A stretch of 27,621 nt of DNA. Origin: DAONDQ01 sp035402645. Its GTDB lineage: Bacteria; Cloacimonadota; Cloacimonadia; Cloacimonadales; DAONDQ01. The translations under genes were made by a program, and so were the position numbers. The notes below the pieces were generated by a model. The model was not told where the DNA came from. It did no database searches and saw nothing but the letters and a program-made list of their open reading frames with translations. Below are positions 7,443 to 14,929 of the stretch, one piece after another (within the stretch, counting starts at the first letter, position 1; each line of letters opens with the position of its first letter). The stretch spans positions 1-27,621 of the forward strand of contig DAONDQ010000026.1 of NCBI GenBank assembly GCA_035402645.1. Direction: 5' to 3'.

Positions 7443-9880
7443 ACAAACCCCATTTTTTGAAGGTGAGCAGCAACTTTGGCTTCGAGTTCAATGACTTCAT
7501 CTGTTTGATTCGGCAACGGTGTTTCGTAGCGTTCAGCCAGTTCCTTGATACGGGTGGTCAGGCGGTGGCTAATCTGGTCTATCTCGCCTTTGATGGAGGA
7601 TTCAATACGCTGCATCCATTTATCATCTACCACCAAGGTCTTGATTTCATCAGTCGTGAGTTTTGGGTATCGGGTATAAACACTTTCGTCCAATTCCACA
7701 TGCTTTGCTTTTATCTGTTTGTTCAGGTCGCTGAGCCTGCCTGTGAGAAGCAGGTACTTATTCAGGACATCCCATTCGCTCAGATTCTCACCATAACCAA
7801 TTTTGGGTTCTGCCGCCATGGGCAATTCCCGCCTTTTCTCTCGCTGTAGTTCTTTGATTCTTGCCGATACACTGATTTTATTAATCTTATCAAAATCAGT
7901 AAAATATCCGTCTTCACCTCCGTGTTCTTCCTCCATCTCTGATATTTCAGCCTCAATGGCATCTCTTTCGGATTCAAGACTTTCCAATTTTTCTTTCTCC
8001 TTTGGGAAAAAGCGATTAACAACAAGTTCCTTCGTGATAAGGTCGCATGTCCAGCCTTTATCCACCATTTTCTTCTTGGTTTCCACCAGAATTCGGTAGG
8101 TCTCGGCTTTCCAGCCATCCACCGAAATAATGTAGATATCGTCCTGCATCACCTCATTCCAGTAGTTCATGAGTTGCTGAAAGATATCATAGTTCTCAAT
8201 CAGTTCCTCATCATTGTACAGAGATAACAGGCTTTCGGAAATGTCAAAGATGATTTCCTTGGGTCGGCAACCCATGGCGAGGTTCTTCAGGTATGTGGTT
8301 GATTCTGTCTTCCACTTGTTGAACAGTGCATCCATTTTCTTGGTGAAAGCGATGAACTCAGAATGTTCAAAGATGGTTTGCTTTATCTGTTCTTTAGCAA
8401 CCCTCAAATCCGAATACCTTGCTCTGACATTGGGTTCAAACAATGTGGATTTCAATTTCGGGAACTCCGACCAGTACTCATGCAGCGCATCGATATCCAC
8501 ATTGGGAATGCCACCCAGAAGATGTGCTTCAATATCCTGAATGTCTTCGGTTTCAAGGTTGTCGATGTATCTCGGAATGTTCAAGTTGTAGTCATTCTTT
8601 TCGATTTCTTCAAAAGAAACCATGCGACTATACCCATCAATCTGCCGCTGGTTATTGAAGACATCAGTAATCTTTTGGATATCCTGTTCACGCAAGCGGT
8701 TCTTGTTCCCGTCCTTGATGAACCCCTTACCAGCATCAATGATGAAAATTCCCTTCCGATTCAAGGCGTTCTCCTTATCGATAACGATGATGGAGGCAGG
8801 AATACCTGTGCCATAGAAAAGGTTCGCTGGCAAGCCTATAATGCCCTTTAAATATCCTTTTTTGATGAGGTTCTTGCGTATCTCGGCTTCGGCATTACCA
8901 CGGAATAAGACTCCATGAGGCAGAATGCATGCACCCTTTCCGTTTCGCTTCAGGGAACGCACGATGTGAAGCAGAAAAGCGAAATCTCCATTCTTCTTAG
9001 GTGGCAAGCCATAATCCAAGAAACGGTTGTAGGGTTTGTCCTCAGGGAGAGTTAATCCGTTGCTCCACCGTTTATCGCTAAATGGTGGATTCGCGACCAC
9101 AAAATCGAAGGTCTTAAGGTTTTCTGCTTCCTCAAACAATGGGTTTGCAAGCGTATTGCCTTGTTTGATTTCAGCCGTGGGGTTATCATGCAGAATCATG
9201 TTCATGCGAGCCAGTCCAGCATTGGTTTTCTCCTTTTCCTGACCATACAAAGCGACCTTGCCCATGCATTCGCCACCAACACGCAATAACAGTGACCCCG
9301 AACCGCAAGTGGGGTCATAAACAGTTACCTCGGAATCAGCAGCAACTCTGTTAATTCCGATAATCTTCGCCATGGTACGGCTCACTTCAGCAGGGGTATA
9401 AAACTGTCCCTTGCTTTTGCCGCTTTCCGTGGCAAAATGACGCATGAGATATTCATAGGCATCACCGAGGATATCATCCCCATCTGCTCTGTTCTTGCTG
9501 AAATCCAGTGTAGGATTCTCGAATATCGCAATGAGATTCGTAAGCCTGTCCACCATCTCCTTGCCGCTGCCGAGTTTTCCGACATCGTCGAAGTCGGGCA
9601 TATCTGATAACTTATTGGCACTGGCAATAGGGGTAATGATTTTCTTGTTTATCTGGTCACCTATATCTGGAGTTCCTTTCAATGCAACCATATCCTTAAA
9701 GGAAGAACCCTCTGGAATAGTCACTGGGGCATAGGGTTGCCCAGCCCATTTATCGCTGATGTATTTTAGAAACAACATTACCAGCACGTAATCCTTGTAC
9801 TGGCTGGCATCCATGCCACCTCGGAGTTCGTCACAACTTGCCCATAAAGAGCTGTAGAGTTCTGATTTTTTTATTGCCAT
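7433..9880 (-). CDS. hsdM: Type I restriction enzyme, M subunit with long C-terminal extension
   Basis: N6-adenine methyltransferase subunit. HsdM-type N-terminal helical domain (about 1-145), then the SAM-binding motif DPTCGSGSLL (189-198) and catalytic NPPF (264-267), with GQFYTPAEV typical of type I enzymes. At 815 residues it is much longer than the usual roughly 500. The core ends near residue 480 and is followed by about 330 extra residues, including a charged predicted coiled coil (around 630-665, EKLESLESERDAIEAEI) and a further C-terminal segment. The extension is in frame and without repeats. Some HsdM proteins carry such extensions, but I cannot assign it a function. The gene follows the XRE regulator by 53 nt and overlaps hsdS by 10 nt. 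Confidence 0.95.
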   Translation of the reverse strand: MAIKKSELYSSLWASCDELRGGMDASQYKDYVLVMLFLKYISDKWAGQPYAPVTIPEGSSFKDMVALKGTPDIGDQINKKIITPIASANKLSDMPDFDDVGKLGSGKEMVDRLTNLIAIFENPTLDFSKNRADGDDILGDAYEYLMRHFATESGKSKGQFYTPAEVSRTMAKIIGINRVAADSEVTVYDPTCGSGSLLLRVGGECMGKVALYGQEKEKTNAGLARMNMILHDNPTAEIKQGNTLANPLFEEAENLKTFDFVVANPPFSDKRWSNGLTLPEDKPYNRFLDYGLPPKKNGDFAFLLHIVRSLKRNGKGACILPHGVLFRGNAEAEIRKNLIKKGYLKGIIGLPANLFYGTGIPASIIVIDKENALNRKGIFIIDAGKGFIKDGNKNRLREQDIQKITDVFNNQRQIDGYSRMVSFEEIEKNDYNLNIPRYIDNLETEDIQDIEAHLLGGIPNVDIDALHEYWSEFPKLKSTLFEPNVRARYSDLRVAKEQIKQTIFEHSEFIAFTKKMDALFNKWKTESTTYLKNLAMGCRPKEIIFDISESLLSLYNDEELIENYDIFQQLMNYWNEVMQDDIYIISVDGWKAETYRILVETKKKMVDKGWTCDLITKELVVNRFFPKEKEKLESLESERDAIEAEISEMEEEHGGEDGYFTDFDKINKISVSARIKELQREKRRELPMAAEPKIGYGENLSEWDVLNKYLLLTGRLSDLNKQIKAKHVELDESVYTRYPKLTTDEIKTLVVDDKWMQRIESSIKGEIDQISHRLTTRIKELAERYETPLPNQTDEVIELEAKVAAHLQKMGFVWE

Positions 9881-9933
9881 AGTAGTTTAGTACCTCGTAA
9901 AAACAGTTTGTATTGTTAGCGTTTTAGCATTTT

Positions 9934-10140
9934 TTACAGTTTCTTTACCGGCTGTTTGTTACCAATCAGCTTCCTGGGATTTACTTCCAGGCATTCTGCA
10001 ATCTTGAAAAGCGTATCCAGGGTAGGTTGAAGTTTATTATTCGCATACAGTGCAACCGTACCTTGTGATTTTCCTATCTTCCCAGCCAGCCATATCTGAG
10101 TCCGTCCCTGCTCCTTCATTACTTCTTTGATGCGGTTCAT
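9934..10140 (-). CDS. XRE-family HTH regulator of the R-M operon
   Basis: A 68-residue Cro/C1-type helix-turn-helix protein occupying nearly the full chain (HTH about residues 4-58: MKEQGRTQIWLAGKIGKSQG, then TVALYANN and LDTLFKIAECLEV). Sitting first in the hsd operon and only 53 nt upstream of hsdM, it resembles the small controller proteins that time expression of methylase and nuclease after the genes enter a new host. The 103-bp gap to the divergent mrr-like gene is the natural place for its operator, so it may control both directions. No obvious symmetric operator could be singled out there. Confidence 0.85.
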   Translation of the reverse strand: MNRIKEVMKEQGRTQIWLAGKIGKSQGTVALYANNKLQPTLDTLFKIAECLEVNPRKLIGNKQPVKKL

Positions 10141-10243
10141 CGGATATAATTTGTAGCAATATTAGTGAAATTAATGCAATGTTTAATCTGGTTGGGTTCA
10201 TATCATTCTATTTTTATGTAATTTGCAGGGTAAATTTCTGACT

Positions 10244-11164
10244 ATGCCAATTCCTGACTTTCAATCAATAATGCTTCCTTTACTTCAACAAGTATCGGAC
10301 GGAAAAGAATATAGGTACCGCGAATTAATTGAGATTCTTGCGCAACAATTTAAACTGTCGGATGCTGAAAGAAACGAACTCTTAGCCAGCGGGACCCAAC
10401 CCATTTTCGATAACCGTGTCGGTTGGGCGAAGACCTATCTAAAAAAGGCAGGATTATTGGATTCCCCCAAAAGAGCTTTTATAACCATAACAGAGAAAGG
10501 GTTGAAGATACTTCAAGCCAAGCCCAATACCATCAATGTCAAATTTCTACGGCAATTCCCTGAGTTTGTCGAATTTCACACTTTTAAGCGCGAGGATAAA
10601 GCCGAATCTGAAGAAATCTCCGAACAGGACGACGTTCACGATACACCCGAAGAACGACTTGAAAACGCCTACCAAAGCATAAGGAAAACATTGGCGGACG
10701 AACTTATCAGTAAAGTACTAAAACTCACGCCTGCTTTTTTTGAACACCTTGTGGTGGAACTTTTGGTTAAAATGGGATATGGTGGCTCGATTGCTGATGC
10801 GGGTAAGGCTATTGGTAAAAGCGGTGACGAAGGTATTGATGGTACTATAAAGGAAGACAGACTTGGGCTGGATATCATCTACATCCAAGCGAAACGCTGG
10901 CAGCAGGGGAATGTAGTCGGTCGCCCGGAAATTCAGAAATTTGTAGGAGCGTTGGCTGGTCAAGGTGCCAAGAAGGGCATATTCATTACCACCTCTTCAT
11001 TTACCAAGGATGCTTTGGAATATGTACCCAAGAACGAAACTAAAATAGTCTTATTAGACGGAGTGCAACTTGCTCAGTTAATGATTGACTACAACCTTGG
11101 CGTAACTCTACAACAGAGTTATGATGTGAAAAGGCTGGACAATGATTATTTTGGGGATGAATAA
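10244..11164 (+). CDS. mrr: Mrr-type restriction endonuclease
   Basis: Type IV-like restriction endonuclease of 306 residues. The N-terminal winged-helix Mrr_N domain (about 1-95, opening PIPDFQSIMLPLLQ and containing VGWAKTYLKKAGLLDSP) is joined by an acidic linker (about 112-140) to an Mrr catalytic domain (about 160-285). The PD-(D/E)xK-like catalytic residues are visible: D199 in GDEGIDG and Q215-A-K217 in IYIQAKRW, the Q-x-K variant normal for Mrr. Members cut DNA carrying foreign methylation. An in-frame TTG at 10223 would add seven residues; the ATG at 10244 gives the family's usual MPIPDF start. It is divergent from the type I operon and 14 nt upstream of the DUF2971 gene, suggesting co-transcription. 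Confidence 0.93.
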   Translation: MPIPDFQSIMLPLLQQVSDGKEYRYRELIEILAQQFKLSDAERNELLASGTQPIFDNRVGWAKTYLKKAGLLDSPKRAFITITEKGLKILQAKPNTINVKFLRQFPEFVEFHTFKREDKAESEEISEQDDVHDTPEERLENAYQSIRKTLADELISKVLKLTPAFFEHLVVELLVKMGYGGSIADAGKAIGKSGDEGIDGTIKEDRLGLDIIYIQAKRWQQGNVVGRPEIQKFVGALAGQGAKKGIFITTSSFTKDALEYVPKNETKIVLLDGVQLAQLMIDYNLGVTLQQSYDVKRLDNDYFGDE

Positions 11165-11178
11165 AGTTAATAGCGAGT

Positions 11179-12207
11179 ATGTTAAAGAAAGACACATTTG
11201 AATATTCCGGGGTTTCTTATCACGTTTCTATCGATAAGAAGAAAATGGAAGTTAAATTTCAGGTCAATAATTCCAAAAAGAAGCAGACTCCTGATTTCTT
11301 AAATAAGCACTACAGCTTATCGGAAAACTCTGTGGATGCATTCGTAAATCATTACCTTTTTGCATCGCACCCTACCCAATTAAATGACACATATGACTCC
11401 GCTTCGGAATTAATCGATTATTCAAATGCCGACTTGAACTTTTATATTTTGCAATTATCGAAAAAATCGCCTTTTATGACTGAGAAATCAGTCACTGAGT
11501 TATTTAATTCTGGTCGAAAAGATGAATTAGAAAAGACTCTTCGCGATATTTTTCAGATAGGATTGTACATGAAGTTTGGTATAATTTCAATGACTGAAAA
11601 TTCTCTCGATATGCATATGTGGGGATACTATTCAAATAAAAATGGTTTCCTATTAAAATTCGACACCAATGCATTACCAGCTTCATTTAAAGGACCGTTT
11701 CCAATTAACTATGTTTCAGAAATACAAAGCATTGACTATTTTGAATACGAAATGGGAATCCCTATACTATATCAATCCAATGTGAAGCATATCTCTTGGG
11801 CTTCTGAAAACGAATGGCGATATTTGGCATATTGTAATTCTGGCGACTTTACACCATTTTATCCAAAATCACGAAATAGCACGAGGAAGATGTATTATAA
11901 TCCTAAAGCAGTTTCCGAGGTTATCTTAGGATATGATTTCATTTCCCCCGTTGAGATAGACTATAAAAGGCGTACAAACGAATTTGGGTTTATTGATTTC
12001 AATAAGCAAAAATCAAAAAGGTTAAAGCAATTAAAATCCAGCATTCTAAAGACAATAATACAAAACAAGTATCCAGTAAGTTTAATTAATAAGCATCTAA
12101 AAAAGTACCAATTAGGTGCGACACCTATAGAAATTGAGCAAATCTCTCCATATAAATTCAAGATTATTAACCACTCTGATAAAGTCCGCGTAGAAGAAGA
12201 AACTTGA
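11179..12207 (+). CDS. DUF2971 family protein
   Basis: A 342-residue protein recognisable as DUF2971 by spaced motifs: FASHPTQLND (N69-D70), the MWGYYSNKNGFLLKFD block (147-162), and W207 followed by ENEWRYLA (211-218). The biochemical function of the family is unknown; members recur in defence islands and beside restriction genes. It is visibly more AT-rich than mrr and much more so than the genes further right, so it may have arrived separately. It lies 14 nt after mrr on the same strand, presumably in one transcript. The C-terminal 80 residues are Lys-rich and helical. Confidence 0.8.
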   Translation: MLKKDTFEYSGVSYHVSIDKKKMEVKFQVNNSKKKQTPDFLNKHYSLSENSVDAFVNHYLFASHPTQLNDTYDSASELIDYSNADLNFYILQLSKKSPFMTEKSVTELFNSGRKDELEKTLRDIFQIGLYMKFGIISMTENSLDMHMWGYYSNKNGFLLKFDTNALPASFKGPFPINYVSEIQSIDYFEYEMGIPILYQSNVKHISWASENEWRYLAYCNSGDFTPFYPKSRNSTRKMYYNPKAVSEVILGYDFISPVEIDYKRRTNEFGFIDFNKQKSKRLKQLKSSILKTIIQNKYPVSLINKHLKKYQLGATPIEIEQISPYKFKIINHSDKVRVEEET

Positions 12208-12298
12208 ATCTTGACAGTTTATAGAGAAATCAAGTATAAAAGTAGTGCGTTGTGGTAAAATAAGGCGTTTCCGGCACATCATAGACCGAACCGCCAGA

Positions 12299-12640
12299 TT
12301 ACACAGGCATTACAGAATAAACAAAATCGGGATTAGCCTTCTCCAACAGGTGTAACTCCTTCTGCCATTTTTCCGACTGGTCATCCATTCTCATAGGTTT
12401 CCCTTTTAGCAGGTACAGCTTTTTAAGTTTCCAAGCGTTCAGCACCCCCCTTCGACCCTCTCCAAGTATTCCATATATAAGGATAGCCCGGAAAACCGTT
12501 TCTCTGGCTCGTACCCACCGCCAAATAGTCGCGATTCCCCTTCATCCAGAAGCTTGTTAAAAGCCATTCTGCGGCTTATCAAGGGTCTTGGTGCTTATAT
12601 CGGAAGGAGCGAACATAGCGACTGATTTACTTGTTGCCAT
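12299..12640 (-). pseudogene. Frameshifted small gene of unknown family
   Basis: On the minus strand an ATG at 12640 opens a protein-like frame (MATSKSVAMFAPSDIS...KPQNGF) that hits TAA after 27 codons. One base later the reading continues convincingly (NKLLDEGESRLFGGGYEPEK ... EYLERVEGG), then hits TGA at a run of six G. With one more G it continues again (LNAWKLKKLYLLKGKPM ... ANPDFVYSVMPV) to a TAA at 12299-12301. The two shifts compensate exactly (342 nt, 114 codons including stop), and both sit at homopolymers (TTTT and GGGGGG). Either the gene is dead or two indel base-calling errors are present. I do not recognise the family. Confidence 0.6.
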
Positions 12641-12650
12641 CGTCGGGTAG

Positions 12651-12998
12651 GCGCTGGATTGCATTCTCGGCATCAATGGCAATGATCTATCACACTTCGA
12701 CAAGCTCCTGAACAATGATATCTATAATCTGAAAGAAGAGAATATTAATAGCGGGGGGTATGTCGTGGATACCCTGGAAGCCAGCATTTGGTGTCTGCTG
12801 ACAACGGATAGTTATCCGTAAGCCTTCCTGAAAGCGGTTAACCTTGGTGCGGATACGGATACCATCGCTTGCGTCACAGGTGGGTTGGCTGGGCTACTGT
12901 ACGGTCATGAGCAGATTCCAAAAGAATGGATCGATGTGCTGGCAAGAAAGGATGATATTGAAGGTTTGTGTGACAGGCTTAGCCACTCACTTTTATAA
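12651..12998 (+). pseudogene. ADP-ribosylglycohydrolase remnant (3' part, nonsense mutated)
   Basis: One plus-strand frame reads as the C-terminal part of an ADP-ribosylglycohydrolase (DraG/ARH family): GYVVDTLEASIWCLLTTDSY, then a TAA (12819-12821) where the family has a codon such as Glu, then AFLKAVNLGADTDTIACVTG, GLAGLLYG, IPKEWIDVL, ending at TAA 12996-12998. The GADTDTIA segment is the conserved metal-binding motif of this family. The N-terminal half with the first metal-binding motif is missing; the frame is closed by a TAG at 12648-12650, and the divergent frameshifted gene begins right there. Intact relatives remove ADP-ribose from macromolecules. Confidence 0.8.
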
Positions 12999-13253
12999 TT
13001 CAGAAAAAAAATACCCAAACCGTAGGAATCTATGATTCTTATCGTATATTTGATTTATTGTTTTAAGGTTTTGCCCTTTCCGTTCTTATCACTTTTCTGT
13101 GGAAAATCGCTTTAAATAGGCTCCTCAGACCCGCATTGGTGGCTGGAGCATTCTGAACCCCTTTCAATTTGACTGGGGTTTTGCATTTATAATTGAATAG
13201 GTTTACGATTGCTTTGTTGTGCTAACATATTAGATACTAAATAGGTAAGCAGT

Positions 13254-14006
13254 ATGACGGCTATAATTGCAGGCAGAACGAAATCTGGAAACTTTATCGT
13301 CACCGATGCTATGGCATCAGGTACAAAGAAAACGAGGTCGTACAAGGACTGTAAACTTGATGACAAAATACTTCCTCTCCAAAACCCCAAATGTTATTGT
13401 TCATTGGTGGGCGATGCCACAGTTTTGGACGGCATTCAAGCATTGGATTCTTGGAATGATAATTTAAACGCGAGCGTAGATTTTTCCAACCCAGATGTTA
13501 TGCGTGATGCTTTGATCGCAACCGATAAATATTGGGAACTGCTGTACAAAGACGGTCGGGCTAAACCAGTGAATGGTTTCGCAACTGTCTATTTTGTCAG
13601 TAGGCAAAAAGTCTTTGAGTATGTCGTCACCCGCAAAAGGGACAAATACGTAATTGATAATTTCAGGTTGTTCAGGCGTAACGAGGTTGTCTTGAACTAT
13701 GCCTCGTTAACCAAGAAGATAAACCATTTTGAGTACCCGTCCGAACGCCTGTATGAAAATGCCATAAGGATCATTGAAGATGCGCACCAATGGTGTAAAG
13801 AGGGTAAAGAACCGTACACGTTGGAATACGATTTTAATAACAGGTTCTGTGGTGTGGTCTTCTCCAGTGTCCAGAACGAGCGAGAAAAACTTTACTCACC
13901 ATTTAGGACATTGTCCGAATCAATAGCCTCAGAGCATCTTACCCCTCGGGAGTTCTGGAATGCCATTGATAACAGAAGATTCCGGTGGAGCCCAACGAAA
14001 GAATGA
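13254..14006 (+). CDS. Proteasome-beta/HslV-like Ntn hydrolase
   Basis: A 250-residue protein that begins MTAIIAGRTKSGNFIVTDAM. If the initiator Met is removed (expected before Thr), the N-terminal Thr1 is the nucleophile and Asp17 (TDAMAS) and Lys33 (DCKLDDKI) fall at exactly the spacing of the Thr1/Asp17/Lys33 triad of proteasome beta subunits and HslV. The following SLVGDAT segment resembles the glycine-rich turn near residue 47 of those enzymes. A peptidase or amidase of the Ntn-hydrolase fold is therefore likely; substrate unknown. There is no propeptide, as in HslV. No AAA+ unfoldase gene is adjacent. It is the first gene of the long plus-strand run and lies 48 nt before the next gene. 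Confidence 0.7.
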   Translation: MTAIIAGRTKSGNFIVTDAMASGTKKTRSYKDCKLDDKILPLQNPKCYCSLVGDATVLDGIQALDSWNDNLNASVDFSNPDVMRDALIATDKYWELLYKDGRAKPVNGFATVYFVSRQKVFEYVVTRKRDKYVIDNFRLFRRNEVVLNYASLTKKINHFEYPSERLYENAIRIIEDAHQWCKEGKEPYTLEYDFNNRFCGVVFSSVQNEREKLYSPFRTLSESIASEHLTPREFWNAIDNRRFRWSPTKE

Positions 14007-14054
14007 AGTCTTTGTCAAAATATCATCTTTCTCATTAACCCAAATCTTAACGAA

Positions 14055-14594
14055 ATGAAAACAGTTTTAATAGAACCTCAAGACATCAGAAGAGCCATCA
14101 ATGAGTTCAAAGACCAAATCACTAAAGGCGCAGTTTCAACAAAGAGAAAGGAAACACACTTCCCAGGGGGTGCTCACACAGTTGGAACGGAGTATACCTT
14201 GACCTGTTCACTGGGGAAGTTATTCGTTATGATCCCTGATAGAGACTGGGGTGAAAGAATTCCGTTACTATTCACGCTGAACCCTAAAACATCAAACTTT
14301 ACATCAGATGCGGAAATCAACATACCACTTGGGCTTAACAGGAGAGTTGGAGGATGCATTGTTGAGGAAGACAGTGCAAAATTTATTTGTAACCGAGGGC
14401 GATTTACCTCTTTCAAATCATCGATCCCCAAGCAAGCCTCCTTGGAATTCTTCAAAAATTCAATAATTTCCGTGGTAGATGGTGACAAGGACGCAAACTT
14501 AATATGCATTGCAGACCTAAGTTCCCCAAACCTCGTAGAAGAGATTGCATCTTTTGTCAATGAGCTGAAAGTTCTAAAAGGGGGTATGAAATGA
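14055..14594 (+). CDS. Hypothetical protein, second gene of the Ntn-hydrolase block
   Basis: A 179-residue protein I do not recognise. It has no signal peptide or membrane segment. The sequence suggests a mixed alpha/beta soluble protein: a helical N-terminus (IEPQDIRRAINEFKDQI), a beta-rich centre with several Gly/Pro turns (YTLTCSLGKLFVMIPDRD, NRRVGGCIVEE, ICNRGRFTSF) and a helical C-terminus (VEEIASFVNELKVL). It begins 48 nt after the Ntn hydrolase gene and overlaps the next gene by 4 nt (ATGA), so translational coupling is likely and it should act with its neighbours. Confidence 0.75.
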   Translation: MKTVLIEPQDIRRAINEFKDQITKGAVSTKRKETHFPGGAHTVGTEYTLTCSLGKLFVMIPDRDWGERIPLLFTLNPKTSNFTSDAEINIPLGLNRRVGGCIVEEDSAKFICNRGRFTSFKSSIPKQASLEFFKNSIISVVDGDKDANLICIADLSSPNLVEEIASFVNELKVLKGGMK

Positions 14595-14929
14595 GCAATT
14601 GGGCAAATGTAACCAATGGGCACATCCTGCTCGCCATCCAAGAGTTTGAAAACTCAAAGGAACCTTACCCGCCCGCCCGCAACACCTTCCTTCTATTTAA
14701 CAATAGGGAATACCCCGCCAAGCACATTCGAGGATTAGCATACAAGATTGCCAACAAGAGCGAGATCAGCAAGAATGATTACAACGGCGGGAAGGAAACC
14801 GTAAAATTCTTCAGCAAGAGAGCCTTTAAGACCAGATACAAGGGCGAAATTATTGTTCCGATGTTAAACCGTAAATCACGATTCGCATATGACGACGAAA
14901 GCCAAATCGTTATCCACAAGGGGCACTGA
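14591..14929 (+). CDS. Small protein resembling the ScoMcrA N-terminal head domain
   Basis: A 112-residue protein whose middle, YPPARNTFLLFNNREYPAKH then IRGLAYKIAN and NDYNGGKETVKFFSKRAF, follows the pattern of the N-terminal head domain of ScoMcrA-like type IV restriction enzymes (a short nucleotide/DNA-contact-like domain with YPAK and GG-x-ETV motifs). Here it stands alone without an SRA, sulphur-binding or HNH domain. The assignment is by motif memory and is moderate. The start overlaps the preceding gene by 4 nt and the end overlaps the next by 41 nt, so it is embedded in a tightly coupled operon. A recognition module for modified DNA or nucleotides is a reasonable guess. Confidence 0.6.
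   Translation: MSNWANVTNGHILLAIQEFENSKEPYPPARNTFLLFNNREYPAKHIRGLAYKIANKSEISKNDYNGGKETVKFFSKRAFKTRYKGEIIVPMLNRKSRFAYDDESQIVIHKGH

Noticed and set aside
7214..9734. Plus-strand frames opposite hsdM and hsdS, including one of 211 codons
   Set aside because: Antisense to genes with intact conserved motifs; products show no recognisable domains.
12844..13035. 63-codon plus-strand frame
   Set aside because: Out of frame with the clear ADP-ribosylglycohydrolase remnant that covers the same bases.
13045..13052. TATATTTG promoter-like box
   Set aside because: It fits TAnnTTTG but lies about 200 nt upstream of the Ntn hydrolase gene with no matching -33 element; too uncertain to list.
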